Origin: Branchinecta lynchi
Taxonomy: Eukaryota; Arthropoda; Branchiopoda; Anostraca; Branchinectidae
NCBI GenBank assembly: GCA_023053575.1
Contig: JAKZAP010000014.1
Span: 12,302,938 to 12,366,937 of the forward strand
DNA length: 64,000 bases
Direction: 5' to 3'
Below the pieces are notes generated by a model. It ran no database searches. It saw only the letters and a list, made by a program, of their open reading frames with translations, and was not told the origin of the DNA. The position numbers were made by a program, and so were the translations under genes. The first letter of the stretch is position 1; each line of letters begins with the position of its first letter. Shown in pieces: positions 1 to 12,418 of this stretch.

Positions 1-2216
1 ACCGGAACGGATCCGCTCACTTTGGGGGAGTTGGGGGGGGGGGGGGGGAGAAGTCCGAATTTGTAGTGATCCCGCGAGTTCCGTGCTTCCTGATGTGCTG
101 GGACGATGGAAATTGACAGGCATGTCTGGGACCCGACCAGCTTAAATAGGAAATCATCAATTCCCCGATTCGACCATCTGGGGGGGGGAGTGGAGGGAGG
201 GTGAAGCCAAAATTTGAGGTATTTTTAGCTTGCGAACGGGTGATCGGATCTTGATGAAAATTGATATTTAGGATGACCTCGTGTCTCAGACACCTCACTT
301 TAAATCCGGGCCGGATCCGATGACACTGGGGGGAGTTGGAGGAGGGAACCGGAAATTTTGAGAAACGCTTAAAGTGGAGGGATCGGGATGAAACTTGGTG
401 GGAAAAACAACCACAGGTCCTAGAAACGTCATTGACATAACCGGACCGGATCAGGGCACTGTGGGGGAGTTGGGGTGGGGAACCGGAAATTTTGAGAAAC
501 GCTTAAAGTGGAGGGATCGGGATGAAACTTGGTGGGAAAAACAAGCACAGGTCCTAGACACGTCATTGACATAACCGGACCGGATCAGGGCACTGTGGGG
601 GAGTTGGGATGGGGGTCCGGATTTCTAGCGATCCCGCGAGTTCGGCATACTTCCTGGTGTCCTAGGGCGATGAAACTTGGCAGGTATGTCAAGGATCCGA
701 ACAGATTGACTTGAGAACAGCCGTTTCCCCGACCCGACCATCGTGGGGGGAGTCGGTGGATGGGGAGTCCGGGATCTAGTGGCGTGCATAACTTTTGAAC
801 GGGTGATCGGATCTTGATAAAAATTGATATTTAGGATGACCTTGTGTCTCAGACACCTCACTTTAAATCCGGGCCGGATCCGATGACACTGGGGGGAGTT
901 GGAGGAGGTAACCGGAAATTTTGAGAAACGCTTAAAGTGGAGGGATCGGGATGAAACTTGGTGGGAAAAACAAGCACAGGTCCTAGACACGTCATTGACA
1001 TAACCGGACGATCCGATGACACTGGGAGGAGTTGGAGGAGGGAACCGGAAATTTTGAGAAACGCTTAAAGTGGAGGGATCGGGATGAAACTTGGTGGGAA
1101 AAACAAGCACAGGTCCTCGACACGTCATTGACATAACCGGACCGGATCAGGGCACTGTGGGGGAGTTGGGGTGGGGGTCCGGATTTCTAGCGATCCCGCG
1201 AGTTCGGCATACTTCCTGATGTCCTAGGGCGATGAAACTTGGCAGGTATGTCACGGATCCGAACAGATTGACTTGAGAACAGCCGTTTCCCCGACCCGAC
1301 CATCGTGGGGGGAGTGGGTGGATGGGGAGTCCGGAATCTAGTGGCGTGCATAACTTTTGAACGGGTGATCGGATTTGAATGAAACTTGTCTGGTGAGCTA
1401 TCGCCTCGGACGTTCAGTGTCACGTCCGAGTCGGGTCCGATACCTGTGGGGATGGGGGGGGGGTGTGGAAAACTCAAGAAACTCTAAAAGTAGAGGGATT
1501 GGGACGAAACTTAATGGATGGAACAAGCATTAGGTCTAGATGAAATTGACGGAGCCAGATGGTTTCGGGGCTCTGTGGGGGGAGTTGGAGGGGGTTTCCT
1601 GGAATTCCGGTAGTCGTGAGTTAGAATAGTTCCAGATGTAAAACGACAACGAAACTTTGCAGGCATATTAGCGACCCGAATTATCTTGACTTAAAAACCT
1701 GACACAACATACCCCCGGAAACTTCCGTTCCTAGATCCGAGCATTTTTGGGGGAGCAAGAGAAGAGAAATATGGACTTCTATAAATTGCGAACGAGTGGT
1801 CTGATTCGAGTGAAACTTCATGGGTGATACGAATCGATGGCCTCGACATGTAAAACATGCGTTCGAACCATATGCGACCACGATTAGGGGAATTGGGGGT
1901 GGGGGGACTTTTGACATGCACACAAACCAAACGGATGGACCGAATGAGATGCAATTCGACAGTGCCGAGTTTATGCGGCCTAGATTTGTTATTTGGCGTC
2001 TGGGCCGGATTCGGCCAAGGTAGGGGGGGGGGGGGTACTGGAAACTTGCAGATAGGCTATGCTCCAATTTCAGTCAAACTTGATGAGGGAATTAAGAGAT
2101 TGGGCCCGAACCGGCTCCGACAACGTTGGTGGGAAGGGGGGGGGGGTACCGGAACTTTCCAAACTTTCTTGTACAGCCTACTCGTACAAGTGCCATATGA
2201 GCTCGTAGCTCTTGTT
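1..2216 (+). mobile_element. Family A element, copy 1 (left end outside window)
   Basis: This is a non-coding repeat of diverged sub-units about 135-150 bp long. Each sub-unit carries the phrase GATGAAACTTGG, a GGACCGGATCCG-like block and a run of 6 to 18 G. The right end is the stretch that reads ATATGAGCTCGTAGCTCTTG, abutting the next unit at 2217. The copy is nearly identical to copy 2, differing by a few substitutions, G-run lengths and tetranucleotide repeat counts. Open frames on both strands are proline- or glycine-rich because of the G runs and have no protein-like composition. I see no transposase or reverse transcriptase. The family identity is inferred from repeats within this window only. 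Confidence 0.85.
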
Positions 2217-4917
2217 ATGGCACTTGAGCTTACTCAAGTGCCATATAGCGATTGTTATTTCTGTCCGTCAGTCGGTCTGTCGGTCTGTCGGTCTGTCGGT
2301 CTGTCGGTCTGTCGGTCCCGGTTTTGCTAGTTCGGGCACTTCCAGATAAGCTAGGACGATGAAACTTGGCAAGCATATCAGGAACTGGACCAGATTAAAT
2401 TAGAAATTGTCGCTTCCTCGATCCGACCATCTGGAGGGGAGTGGAGGGAGGGGGAATCCGGAAAAAATAGGAAAAATGAGATATTTTTAGCTTACGAACG
2501 GGTGATCGGATCTTAATGAAACTTAATACATGGAAGGACTTCGTGTCTCAGACCCTCCATTTTAAATCCAGACCGGATCCGGTGACACTGGGGGGAGTTA
2601 GAGGGGGAAACCGGAAATCTTGGAAAACACTTAGAATGGAGGGATCCGAATGAAACTTGGTGGAAAGTACAAGCAAAAGTCCTAGATACGTGACTGATAT
2701 AACCGGAACGGATCCGCTCACTTTGGGGGAGTTGGGGGGGGGGAGAAGTCCGAATTTGTAGTGATCCCGCGAGTTCCGTGCTTCCTGATGTGCTGGGACG
2801 ATGGAAATTGACAGGCATGTCTGGGACCCGACCAGCTTAAATAGGAAATCATCAATTCCCCGATTCGACCATCTGGGGGGGGGGGGAGTGGAGGGAGGGT
2901 GAAGCCAAAATTTGAGGTATTTTTAGCTTGCGAACGGGTAATCGGATCTTGATGAAAATTGATATTTAGGATGACCTCGTGTCTCAGACATCTCACTTTA
3001 AATCCGGGCCGGATCCGATGACACTGGGGGGAGTTGGAGGAGGGAACCGGAAATTTTGAGAAACGCTTAAAGTGGAGGGATCGGGATGAAACTTGGTGGG
3101 AAAAACAACCACAGGTCCTAGAAACGTCATTGACATAACCGGACCGGATCAGGGCACTGTGGGGGAGTTGGGGTGGGGAACCGGAAATTTTGAGAAACGC
3201 TTAAAGTGGAGGGATCGGGATGAAACTTGGTGGGAAAAACAAGCACAGGTCCTAGACACGTCATTGACATAACCGGACCGGATCAGGGCACTGTGGGGGA
3301 GTTGGGATGGGGGTCCGGATTTCTAGCGATCCCGCGAGTTCGGCATACTTCCTGGTGTCCTAGGGCGATGAAACTTGGCAGGTATGTCAAGGATCCGAAC
3401 AGATTGACTTGAGAACAGCCGTTTCCCCGACCCGACCATCGTGGGGGGAGTCGGTGGATGGGGAGTCCGGGATCTAGTGGCGTGCATAACTTTTGAACGG
3501 GTGATCGGATCTTGATAAAAATTGATATTTAGGATGACCTTGTGTCTCAGACACCTCACTTTAAATCCGGGCCGGATCCGATGACACTGGGGGGAGTTGG
3601 AGGAGGTAACCGGAAATTTTGAGAAACGCTTAAAGTGGAGGGATCGGGATGAAACTTGGTGGGAAAAACAAGCACAGGTCCTAGACACGTCATTGACATA
3701 ACCGGACGATCCGATGACACTGGGAGGAGTTGGAGGAGGGAACCGGAAATTTTGAGAAACGCTTAAAGTGGAGGGATCGGGATGAAACTTGGTGGGAAAA
3801 ACAAGCACAGGTCCTCGACACGTCATTGACATAACCGGACCGGATCAGGGCACTGTGGGGGAGTTGGGGTGGGGGTCCGGATTTCTAGCGATCCCGCGAG
3901 TTCGGCATACTTCCTGATGTCCTAGGGCGATGAAACTTGGCAGGTATGTCACGGATCCGAACAGATTGACTTGAGAACAGCCGTTTCCCCGACCCGACCA
4001 TCGTGGGGGGAGTGGGTGGATGGGGAGTCCGGAATCTAGTGGCGTGCATAACTTTTGAACGGGTGATCGGATTTGAATGAAACTTGTCTGGTGAGCTATC
4101 GCCTCGGACGTTCAGTGTCACGTCCGAGTCGGGTCCGATACCTGTGGGGATGGGGGGGGGGGGGGGGTGGAAAACTCAAGAAACTCTAAAAGTAGAGGGA
4201 TTGGGACGAAACTTAATGGATGGAACAAGCATTAGGTCTAGATGAAATTGACGGAGCCAGATGGTTTCGGGGCTCTGTGGGGGGAGTTGGAGGGGGTTTC
4301 CTGGAATTCCGGTAGTCGTGAGTTAGAATAGTTCCAGATGTAAAACGACAACGAAACTTTGCAGGCATATTAGCGACCCGAATTATCTTGACTTAAAAAC
4401 CTGACACAACATACCCCCGGAAACTTCCGTTCCTAGATCCGAGCATTTTTGGGGGAGCAAGAGAAGAGAAATATGGACTTCTATAAATTGCGAACGAGTG
4501 GTCTGATTCGAGTGAAACTTCATGGGTGATACGAATCGATGGCCTCGACATGTAAAACATGCGTTCGAACCATATGCGACCACGATTAGGGGAATTGGGG
4601 GTGGGGGGACTTTTGACATGCACACAAACCAAACGGATGGACCGAATGAGATGCAATTCGACAGTGCCGAGTTTATGCGGCCTAGATTTGTTATTTGGCG
4701 TCTGGGCCGGATTCGGCCAAGGTAGGGGGGGGGGGGTACTGGAAACTTGCAGATAGGCTATGCTCCAATTTCAGTCAAACTTGATGAGGGAATTAAGAGA
4801 TTGGGCCCGAACCGGCTCCGACAACGTTGGTGGGAAGGGGGGGGGGGTACCGGAACTTTCCAAACTTTCTTGTACAGCCTACTCGTACAAGTGCCATATG
4901 AGCTCGTAGCTCTTGTT
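2217..4917 (+). mobile_element. Family A element, copy 2 (complete unit, 2.7 kb)
   Basis: The unit starts with a perfect 12-bp hairpin at 2217-2244 (ATGGCACTTGAG, loop CTTA, then its complement) and a TCGG/TCTG microsatellite near 2270-2315. The sub-repeat array follows, and the unit ends in the same GAGCTCGTAGCTCTTGTT end as the other copies. Its end directly touches the next hairpin, so units lie head to tail with no spacer. Compared with copy 3 it lacks about 300 bp before the right end (the stretch corresponding to 7418-7722). No coding capacity is seen. Unequal crossing-over or replication of a tandem unit would explain the order and the near identity. Confidence 0.85.
2262..2325 (+). 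repeat. TCGG/TCTG microsatellite at the left end of family A
   Basis: An 8-bp unit (CGGTCTGT) repeats about five times here and fewer times in the equivalent site of the next unit near 4965-5005. Similar TCGG/TCTG or TCCG runs sit just inside the left hairpin of other family A copies, near 20776, 34560, 37386 and 49366. The copy-number difference between otherwise near-identical units shows this tract changes fast. Confidence 0.85.
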
Positions 4918-7772
4918 ATGGCACTTGAGCTTACTCAAGTGCCATATAGCGATTGTTATTTCTGTCCGTCAGTCGGTCTGTCGGTCTGTCGGTCTGTCGG
5001 TCCCGGTTTTGCTAGTTCGGGCACTTCCAGATAAGCTAGGACGATGAAACTTGGCAAGCATATCAGGAACTGGACCAGATTAAATTAGAAATTGTCGCTT
5101 CCTCGATCCGACCATCTGGAGGGGAGTGGAGGGAGGGGGAATCCGGAAAAATAGGAAAAATGAGATATTTTTAGCTTACGAACGGGTGATCGGATCTTAA
5201 TGAAACTTAATACATGGAAGGACTTCGTGTCTCAGACCCTCCATTTTAAATCCAGACCGGATCCGGTGACACTGGGGGGAGTTAGAGGGGGAAACCGGAA
5301 ATCTTGGAAAACACTTAGAATGGAGGGATCCGAATGAAACTTGGTGGAAAGTACAAGCAAAAGTCCTAGATACGTGACTGATATAACCGGAACGGATCCG
5401 CTCACTTTGGGGGAGTTGGGGGGGGGGGGGGAGAAGTCCGAATTTGTAGTGATCCCGCGAGTTCCGTGCTTCCTGATGTGCTGGGACGATGGAAATTGAC
5501 AGGCATGTCTGGGACCCGACCAGCTTAAATAGGAAATCATCAATTCCCCGATTCGACCATCTGGGGGGGGGGGGAGTGGAGGGAGGGTGAAGCCAAAATT
5601 TGAGGTATTTTTAGCTTGCGAACGGGTAATCGGATCTTGATGAAAATTGATATTTAGGATGACCTCGTGTCTCAGACATCTCACTTTAAATCCGGGCCGG
5701 ATCCGATGACACTGGGGGGAGTTGGAGGAGGGAACCGGAAATTTTGAGAAACGCTTAAAGTGGAGGGATCGGGATGAAACTTGGTGGGAAAAACAAGCAC
5801 AGGTCCTAGAAACGTCATTGACACAACCGGACCGGATCAGGGCACTGTGGGGGAGTTGGGATGGGGGTCCGGATTTCTAGCGATCCCGCGAGTTCGGCAT
5901 ACTTCCTGGTGTCCTAGGGCGATGAAACTTGGCAGGTATGTCAAGGATCCGAAAAGATTGACTTGAGAACAGCCGTTTCCCCGACCCGACCATCGTGGGG
6001 GGAGTGGGTGGATGGGGAGTCCGGAATCTAGTGGCGTGCATAACTTTTGAACGGGTGATAGGATCTTGATGAAAATTGATATTTAGGATGACCTTGTGTC
6101 TCAGAGACCTCACTTTAAATCCGGGCCGGATCCGATGACACTGGGGGGAGTTGGAGGAGGTAACCGGAAATTTTGAGAAACGCTTAAAGTGGAGGGATCG
6201 GGATGAAACTTGGTGGGAAAAACAAGCACAGGTCCTAGACACGTCATTGACATAACCGGACCGGATCCGATGACACTGGGAGGAGTTGGGGGAGGGAACC
6301 GGAAATTTTGAGAAACGCTTAAAGTGGAGGGATCGGGATGAAACTTGGTGGGAAAAACAAGCACAGGTCCTCGACACGTCATTGACATAACCGGACCGGA
6401 TCAGGGCACTGTGGGGGAGCTGGGGTGGGGGTCCGGATTTCTAGCGATCCCGCGAGTTCGGCATACTTCCTGATGTCCTAGGGCGATGAAACTTGGCAGG
6501 TATGTCAGGGATCCGAACAGATTGGCTTGAGAACAGCCGTTTCCCCGACCCGACCATCGTGGGGGGAGTGGGTGGATGGGGAGTCCGGAATCTAGTGGCG
6601 TGCATAACTTTTGAACGGGTGATCGGATTTGAATGAAACTTGTCTGGTGAGCTATCGCCTCGGACGTTCAGTGTCACGTCCGAGTTGGGTCCGATACCTG
6701 TGGGGATGGGGGGGGGGGGGGTGGAAAACTCAAGAAACTCTAAAAGTAGAGGGATTGGGACGAAACTTAATGGACGGAACAAGCATTAGGCCTAGATGAA
6801 ATTGACGGAGCCAGATGGTTTCGGGGCTCTGTGGGGGGAGTTGGAGGGGGTTTCCTGGAATTCCGGTAGTCGTGAGTTAGAATAGTTCCAGATGTAAAAC
6901 GACAACGAAACTTTGCAGGCATATTAGCGACCCGAATTATCTTGACTTAAAAACCTGACACAACATACCCCCGGAAACTTCCGTTCCTAGATCCGAGCAT
7001 TTTTGGGGGAGCAAGAGAAGAGAAATATGGACCTCTATAATTGTGAACGAGTGGTCTGATTCGAGTGAAACTTCATGGGTGATACGAATCGATGGCCTCG
7101 ACATGTAAAACATGCGTTCGAACCATATGCGACCACGATTAGGGGAATTGGGGGTGGGGGGACTTTTGACATGCACAAGAACCAAACGGATGGACCGAAT
7201 GAGATGCAATTCGACAGTGCCGAGTTTATGCGGCCTAGATTTGTTATTTGGCGTCTGGGCCGGATTCGGCCAAGGTAGGGGGGGGGGGGTACTGGAAACT
7301 TGCAGATAGGCTATGCTCCAATCTCAGTCAAACTTGATGAGGGAATTAAGAGATTGGGCCCGAACCGGCTCCGACAACGTTGGTGGGAAGGGGGGGGGGG
7401 GTACCGGAACTTTCCAAAAATGCTCAGATTCGAGTGAAACTTGGTAGATGGTATAAACGAAGATGCTTTAGGTGGTCGATTTTTTTTATTCCGAACCAGA
7501 TTCGGCCACGGTAGGTGGAAATAGAGTGAGTACCGGAAATCGTGTAGCACGTCTAGGGATCAAACAAATGGATTTATTGGGATGAAAGTTGAACAGTCAT
7601 GTGCATTTGCAATCGAGACGATGCCGGAACTGCTCAAAAATGAGTGAAACTAAATATCCTATTTCTATTTCCGAACCGCCTTTTTGGATGGCGGGTGTAT
7701 TTTGTGACGTGTTCATCTACTTTCTTGTACAGCCTACTCGTACAAGTGCCATATGAGCTCGTAGCTCTTGTT
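4918..7772 (+). mobile_element. Family A element, copy 3 (longest, 2.85 kb)
   Basis: It has the same left hairpin at 4918-4945 and the same right end as copies 1 and 2, but keeps an extra 7418-7722 segment. It is more diverged: one internal sub-repeat is absent and substitutions are scattered. It is therefore probably closest to the full-length form, with the first two copies descending from an internally deleted unit that was later tandemly amplified. The G-rich strand is the plus strand throughout, with many G tracts of at least four bases that could form quadruplexes. No plausible gene is present. Confidence 0.83.
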
Positions 7773-7983
7773 CATAGCTAAAACGGTAGAAGATTTTGCA
7801 GTGTCTGTTTTTAAGTGAAGCAGATTTGATAGGTTTCTTATCCACTTGGAAACAGAAAAATCCGAGGAAAAACGTAAAATCAATTAGCTTTGAAAGTAAA
7901 CTTCGTGTTAGCTCTTGTAACTTATATCTTGAACCACCCACTATCTTTAATTTTGGCTTTGTTTAATAGTTAAACCGGGTGAA

Positions 7984-8910
7984 ACAAGACCACAGGTTTC
8001 GATGTGATCCCAAAAATTTAATTTTTGATCCAGACAATGGGGTCTTGGAGAGATCCAATCTTCGCCAGACTCCTTGAGCACTTTACTAAACAGATTAAGG
8101 GAAATGGTAATCATCTGAGAAGACCAAGTTCTAATATGGACTCAGCATGTGTCTTTATCCCTATAGCCTGCGTCATATCTACTTTAACGAAAGTTCATGC
8201 CTTACTTCTGCCGAATTTCCGGTTTTGGACGAATTCCGTGCGATCTACTTGTCTTGCAAAAAATTGCAGTTCAGAACGGATTCAGCGTATCTGCTTACCT
8301 CTATGTCGAACCTCTAATCAACTTCAGATAAAACTTGAACTTTCAACAAATTTTCCGATTTCAGCCGGATTTGTGGAGAACTATCTGTCCAGATAGAAAA
8401 TGATTTCCGTACACGAATTCAGCATGTCTTCTTACCCGGAAATCGGGCATCTAATGAAACTCATATAAAACTTCTACTTTGAATAAATTTTCTGGTTTCG
8501 ACCAGATTCCGGGTGATCTACTTGTCCGGCAAGAAAATAATTTTGGTATTCGGATTCCCCATGTTTCCCTATCCTTAAACTGAATCTCTAATCAACTTCA
8601 GATAAAACTTTTACTTTTAGCAAGCATTCCAGTTTTGTCCGGATTCCGGGCGATCTACTTGTCCGGCGAGAAAATGGTTTTCATATTCATGTTCAGCATG
8701 TCTTCTTACCCCTTAATCAACTATCTCATTAGCTTTAAAAAAAAATTGTTTTCGCCCTTTAATTTGAAACCCTCGCTCCCCTAAATATGCAGCTATGGGA
8801 CCCATCTACGAACTCGACCTTTCCCTTGGCTCAAAGAATCCTCACACCAATTTTCATCAAAATATCTCGTTCCCTTCGAAAGTTATCCTTCTTCTCTGAT
8901 CTAATGCATT
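7984..8910 (+). mobile_element. Family B element, copy 1
   Basis: It opens with the family B left end (ACAAGACC, then a GGTTTCGAT and ATCCCAAAAA block, then CCAGACAATGGGGTCTTG). Inside are degenerate 137-bp units, each with CCGGATTCCGGGCGATCTAC-like and CAGCATGTCTTCTTACCCC-like blocks. Near 8850 comes the phrase CACCAATTTTCATCAAAATA followed by TTCGAAAGTTAT. The usual right terminus (a GACGGACGG run and the GGGATCCC palindrome) is missing, so the copy is right-truncated. A 123-residue open frame at 8025-8396 lies in the repeat and is probably not a gene. Confidence 0.7.
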
Positions 8911-9688
8911 TATCTGCCAAGGTGGTAACACCGAGCTGGGGGGGGGGGGGGGGCTTTTCCGCACCTAGGCTAGAATGCTGTGGTCGTAGTCCATATTTAC
9001 AGGCTGGGCGCCGAGCCAGTAAGGAGCAATCGCATGTTTAAGCCTGAATTAGGTTGAGGCGAAAGGAAGACATTGCTCGGGATCTCCAAAGTCTAAAATC
9101 CCGTCTGTCACCGAAGAGTCAGGTGGTACACAATTCGGTTGGCAGAGTTCCCGGGTTAAGTTGTGTTTACACGGACAAGAAATTCCGTCGAGTAGAAAGG
9201 AGTTACTGTCGACTCGAAAGGATTCCATTCGTGAAGACGACTAGAAAAAAGTCTAGCGGGACGAGAATCCTTTCATGATGAAAGAAATTCCGGTCTACTT
9301 GAAAGAAATATCGTCGGTGGCGCTGGTAAAAAGACTAAAAAAAAAAGTCTTGCTAGCTTTTGAGAGCAGCAGTCATCAGTACTGATGTCATAGATGATCT
9401 CAAAACATTTTTTTAGTGGCTAGTGAATTTATTTTTGTCAGATTTTCGGGTTTGAAGAATTTTTTTTCTCTCTGCGTGTAAACATAATCTTGTCACCAAG
9501 ATCGTATTCTGTTCAAGTTCTCCTGCACTTGTAAACGCTGCATTAGCGTAATGGCTGAGGGTCGGCGTAGCACGGGAAGGAATTGGCCCGAGGGGACCTA
9601 GACGGAGTAAACAAAATAGAAAAGAAGAGAAAAAAACAACAACAACACGCAATACAACATTTTAACACAACAACGATGTAAGAAAATA
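8911..9688. other. Stretch with no recognised gene
   Basis: It contains a run of about 15 G near 8939 and A- and T-rich runs near 9330 and 9460. No open frame with protein-like content and no element borders were found. It may include the decayed right flank of the preceding family B copy. Confidence 0.4.
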
Positions 9689-9740
9689 CAAACATATTCA
9701 ATTCAATTCATTTATTTGTATCCGCCAAAGCTGGCGAGTA
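9689..9740 (-). repeat. Probable LINE 3' tail, minus strand
   Basis: Read on the minus strand, the sequence runs AAATAAATGAATTGAATTG: an A-rich 3' end followed by a short ATTGA tandem. This is the usual signature of CR1/L2-type LINE 3' ends. The body to the right (9740 onward) is AT-rich and has no visible reverse transcriptase, so only a short 3' stub appears to be present. Confidence 0.4.
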
Positions 9741-10480
9741 GAAAAAAATATAATAAAAATCACACAATCGAATAACTAGACCATATACTTTCATAAAAAC
9801 TCTACGTTTCTCATTTAAGAAACAATTAGCCTACACTATCCTAAATGAAGTCTACCTAACACTTTAACCAAAATACAATCAACGAAACGCATCTGACAAA
9901 GTGTGCTTTATGGAATAAATTTTTGAAAAAAATGTTTCCCGTTTCTTTTTCAGAATATCAATGGGTTTTTTTAAACCATAATTATCCATCATAAAAGAGC
10001 TGGATTGGTATTTCGAAAACCGGCATAAAAATTTCCCAAAATTAAAAAAAAGTAGTTTTAATACGCGATAAATTTGTCAACGTTAAAAAGGGTAAAAAGA
10101 AGATGCAAGCAAAGCCTGTGGAAGATCAACAGTGTTAAAAATCTTTGCAAGATTGCGTCTAGATAGGAAATCCCTAAGACTGAGAAATCCCTAAGATTAG
10201 CACGCAAATGAGTCGTATAAACCGTGGGATCTGTTTAATGAACTTTCAAACTTCTTTATTCTTGCCTTAATCACAGGGCAAGATGGTGTTTTGTAATGAT
10301 TTTTGTATTCTTTGCCCATGGGGGGAGACTCAACAGATACTTGGCATACCGATAATAATAAGATCTAATATTTTGACGTTGTGATTGTAGCATTATATGC
10401 TAAAGTGGTGACAAAGCTATAACATGTGGCAGAGCCAAAGCATTGTAGAGATGTGCAAGTATATGTCGGTTATACACACA

Positions 10481-10924
10481 CAATCAATCAATCAATCAAT
10501 CAAGTTTACTCCGAATAGCTAAAAGCTAGAAAAGGAATACAAATTTACAAAATACACAGACACACAAGAAACAAATTAACTAATACACTTACAAAAAATA
10601 AACATAAATAAATGATGGAATGAAACTACGTAAAAATTGGGTAGAAAAATTAGCAGGATATGGGGAAAACTTATTGCCAGTATTCCTTTCGGACCGACGC
10701 ACGGAAGACGGGAGGGGAGGGGGGAATAGATGGGTCATCTGGGGACAAAACGTTATCTTAGCTCCAAATTTGTTTGAAAGAGTATTTCTAAGTACAGATA
10801 ATTTAGGAATGTCAAGTTTAATGAGAGCCTCTTCGTATGTAATATTATGATCACCCAAAATGATTCTCATGGCTCTCTTTTGGACATTTTCCAGTTGACA
10901 CAAAAAACTAGGGTATCGTAACAC
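10481..10924 (-). mobile_element. CR1/L2-type LINE fragment (reverse transcriptase C-terminus)
   Basis: The minus frame 10589-10924 starts in a stretch containing LENVQKRAMRIILG, then YEEALIKLDIPKLS and NTLSNKFGAK. This pattern (LExVQKRAxRII, YEEAL, L..R...L..KF) is typical of the region after the reverse transcriptase domain in CR1/L2/Rex-type LINEs. The 3' end is a TTGA/CAAT tandem at about 10481-10503, also typical of this class. The frame is lost upstream of 10924, so this is a 5'-truncated insertion with no catalytic part of the enzyme. The family call is by motif memory; the exact clade is not resolved. Confidence 0.8.
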
Positions 10925-11998
10925 TTCCGTACTTTTTCTGAAAAGTCGGTCGATTTTAGGTCTGAGTATGCATACTGGTTTAAAAAAGAAGCAGTTTTAG
11001 GCTTAACTGAGTCTGTTCTGAAGTTTTTTTTTGCTCATAGGGTGATCGGGTTTAATCCGATCAAATTTAAATTTATATATGGCTTTTTAGCTTTTTTGTG
11101 AAATTAAATCATATCTAGATATTATCTTATCTATATTTTTATATCGTTGGACATTTACATTTTTTTTGTATAGCGGGGTATGAAAATGCTAGTTGTAAGA
11201 TAAAGAAACCACAAGACCTCGAGTTAACCTCAAAACAAATAGGCCTATCCTATATCATGTCCTTGAACCGGAGAATTTTTTGTTCCAAACAAGATCGAGG
11301 GAATTTGATAGCAACCCTCTATTTATACTAAGTGATGCTGTAATCAGTCTGTTTGTACTGTAAGACGTTCTTTTGTTTATTTAACTCCAAGCATCTCTCG
11401 ATCAATATAAGGAATTTTTGCCAGCATTCCCTATGTCTTATTGATTCAGTAGCTAGAACAGATATCTGGCCGGAATGGCGCAACACTCATACAATCCTCC
11501 TTCTTTTATTTGTTGCTGTTGTTTCTCAGCTACGGTTTTATTTAATTTAATTTAAAAGCTTCTTTTGATTGGGTGAGAATGGATGGTTGATAACTGAGAC
11601 TGGCCAAATAATTGAGAAAATTTATTGGCCGTAGATTTCATTCTACACCAACTAATTGAAACTCACTCTTTTAATTGGTCTTTTTCTCTTTATTTTTATT
11701 TTCTTGACGGGGAAACAATTTAATACAGAAGTACGCTGCATCTTTTGATTGGGTGATCGGGATGGATGTATGACCGTAATTAGACTTTCTTCTGCCGTTT
11801 CAAGCTGAAATTCTCACTCTTGTACTCGGCCTTTCCTCCGTATTTGTTGTGGGCTACAAAAACTCCGTGAACACTACTATCTCGCTGCACGAGCCATAGG
11901 AAGAAACTGAAATTTATTTCATGCAAATAGCCTTAATCGCGAATTACGATCTTCCCTCTTTTCCTCTGCCGGAGTAACGCATTCTCTCCTCTTTATAG
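10925..11998. other. AT-rich stretch, no recognised gene
   Basis: No element border or convincing exon is seen. A short imperfect duplication shares TTTTGATTGGGTGA near 11562 and 11743. The right end (polypyrimidine tract and TATAG at 11998) is the acceptor of the next exon, so part of this stretch is probably intron. Confidence 0.45.
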
Positions 11999-12321
11999 GA
12001 TAGTCCGGGAAACTGGATCGAACTCGATTCGGAGCTTGTAATGCTAAATGGAGTCGTCGTGGGGACACAAGGGAGTACCGGCCATCAGCTCCTTATCGAC
12101 TACCGTTTCGAGCTGCCGTACGGTAAGATTCTATTCTTCAAATCATTATGTCAGAAATGGTTAATTGGGGATGGAGGGATACCTAAGTTGCATTTTCCCT
12201 TTCAGTCCGGTTTACTCTTGATGACGAACCCTTCGTGCAGACGAAGAAACACCATGTGCTTAGCGAAGAACCAGAAACATCTCTACAACAAACGATCTTG
12301 ATTGGTTTGCACAAGATTTGA
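11999..12321 (+). CDS. Two 3'-terminal exons of an unrecognised protein-coding gene
   Basis: Exon 11999-12122 follows a good acceptor (CTCCTCTTTATAG) and ends at a GTAAGA donor in phase 1. The 83-bp intron ends in a pyrimidine-rich CCCTTTCAG, and exon 12206-12321 completes the split valine codon and runs in frame to TGA. Together they encode about 79 residues, including DSPGNWIELDSELV, GVVVGTQGSTGHQLL, RFTLDDEPFVQTKKHH and an acidic EEPETS tail. The exon-intron-exon phase match and the mixed composition argue for a real gene. Upstream exons were not found. An alternative last splice exists (donor GTTTGC at 12305, acceptor CCCTAG at 12368) and would change the final residues. I do not recognise the family and assign no function. 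Confidence 0.65.
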
Positions 12322-12418
12322 GTCGATTTTGTGGATCTGTTTGGTTGACGTTTCTTGTTCTTCCCTAGGATTATCGGAATGTTTCGGACTTCGTCAAATA
12401 ATGTTGGGCCATTAAGAC

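Noticed and set aside
625..1134. Open frames of up to 169 residues with repeated KFHPDPSTLSVSQ-like phrases in the 1-7772 array
   Set aside because: They are translations of the 145-bp sub-repeats; other frames and both strands are also open, G-run length changes break them between copies, and there is no start or splice context.
1857..2330. 157-residue plus-strand frame ending in serine/valine-rich CRSVGLSV repeats
   Set aside because: The C-terminus is just the TCGGTCTG microsatellite, and the frame is broken in the neighbouring near-identical unit by a G-run length difference.
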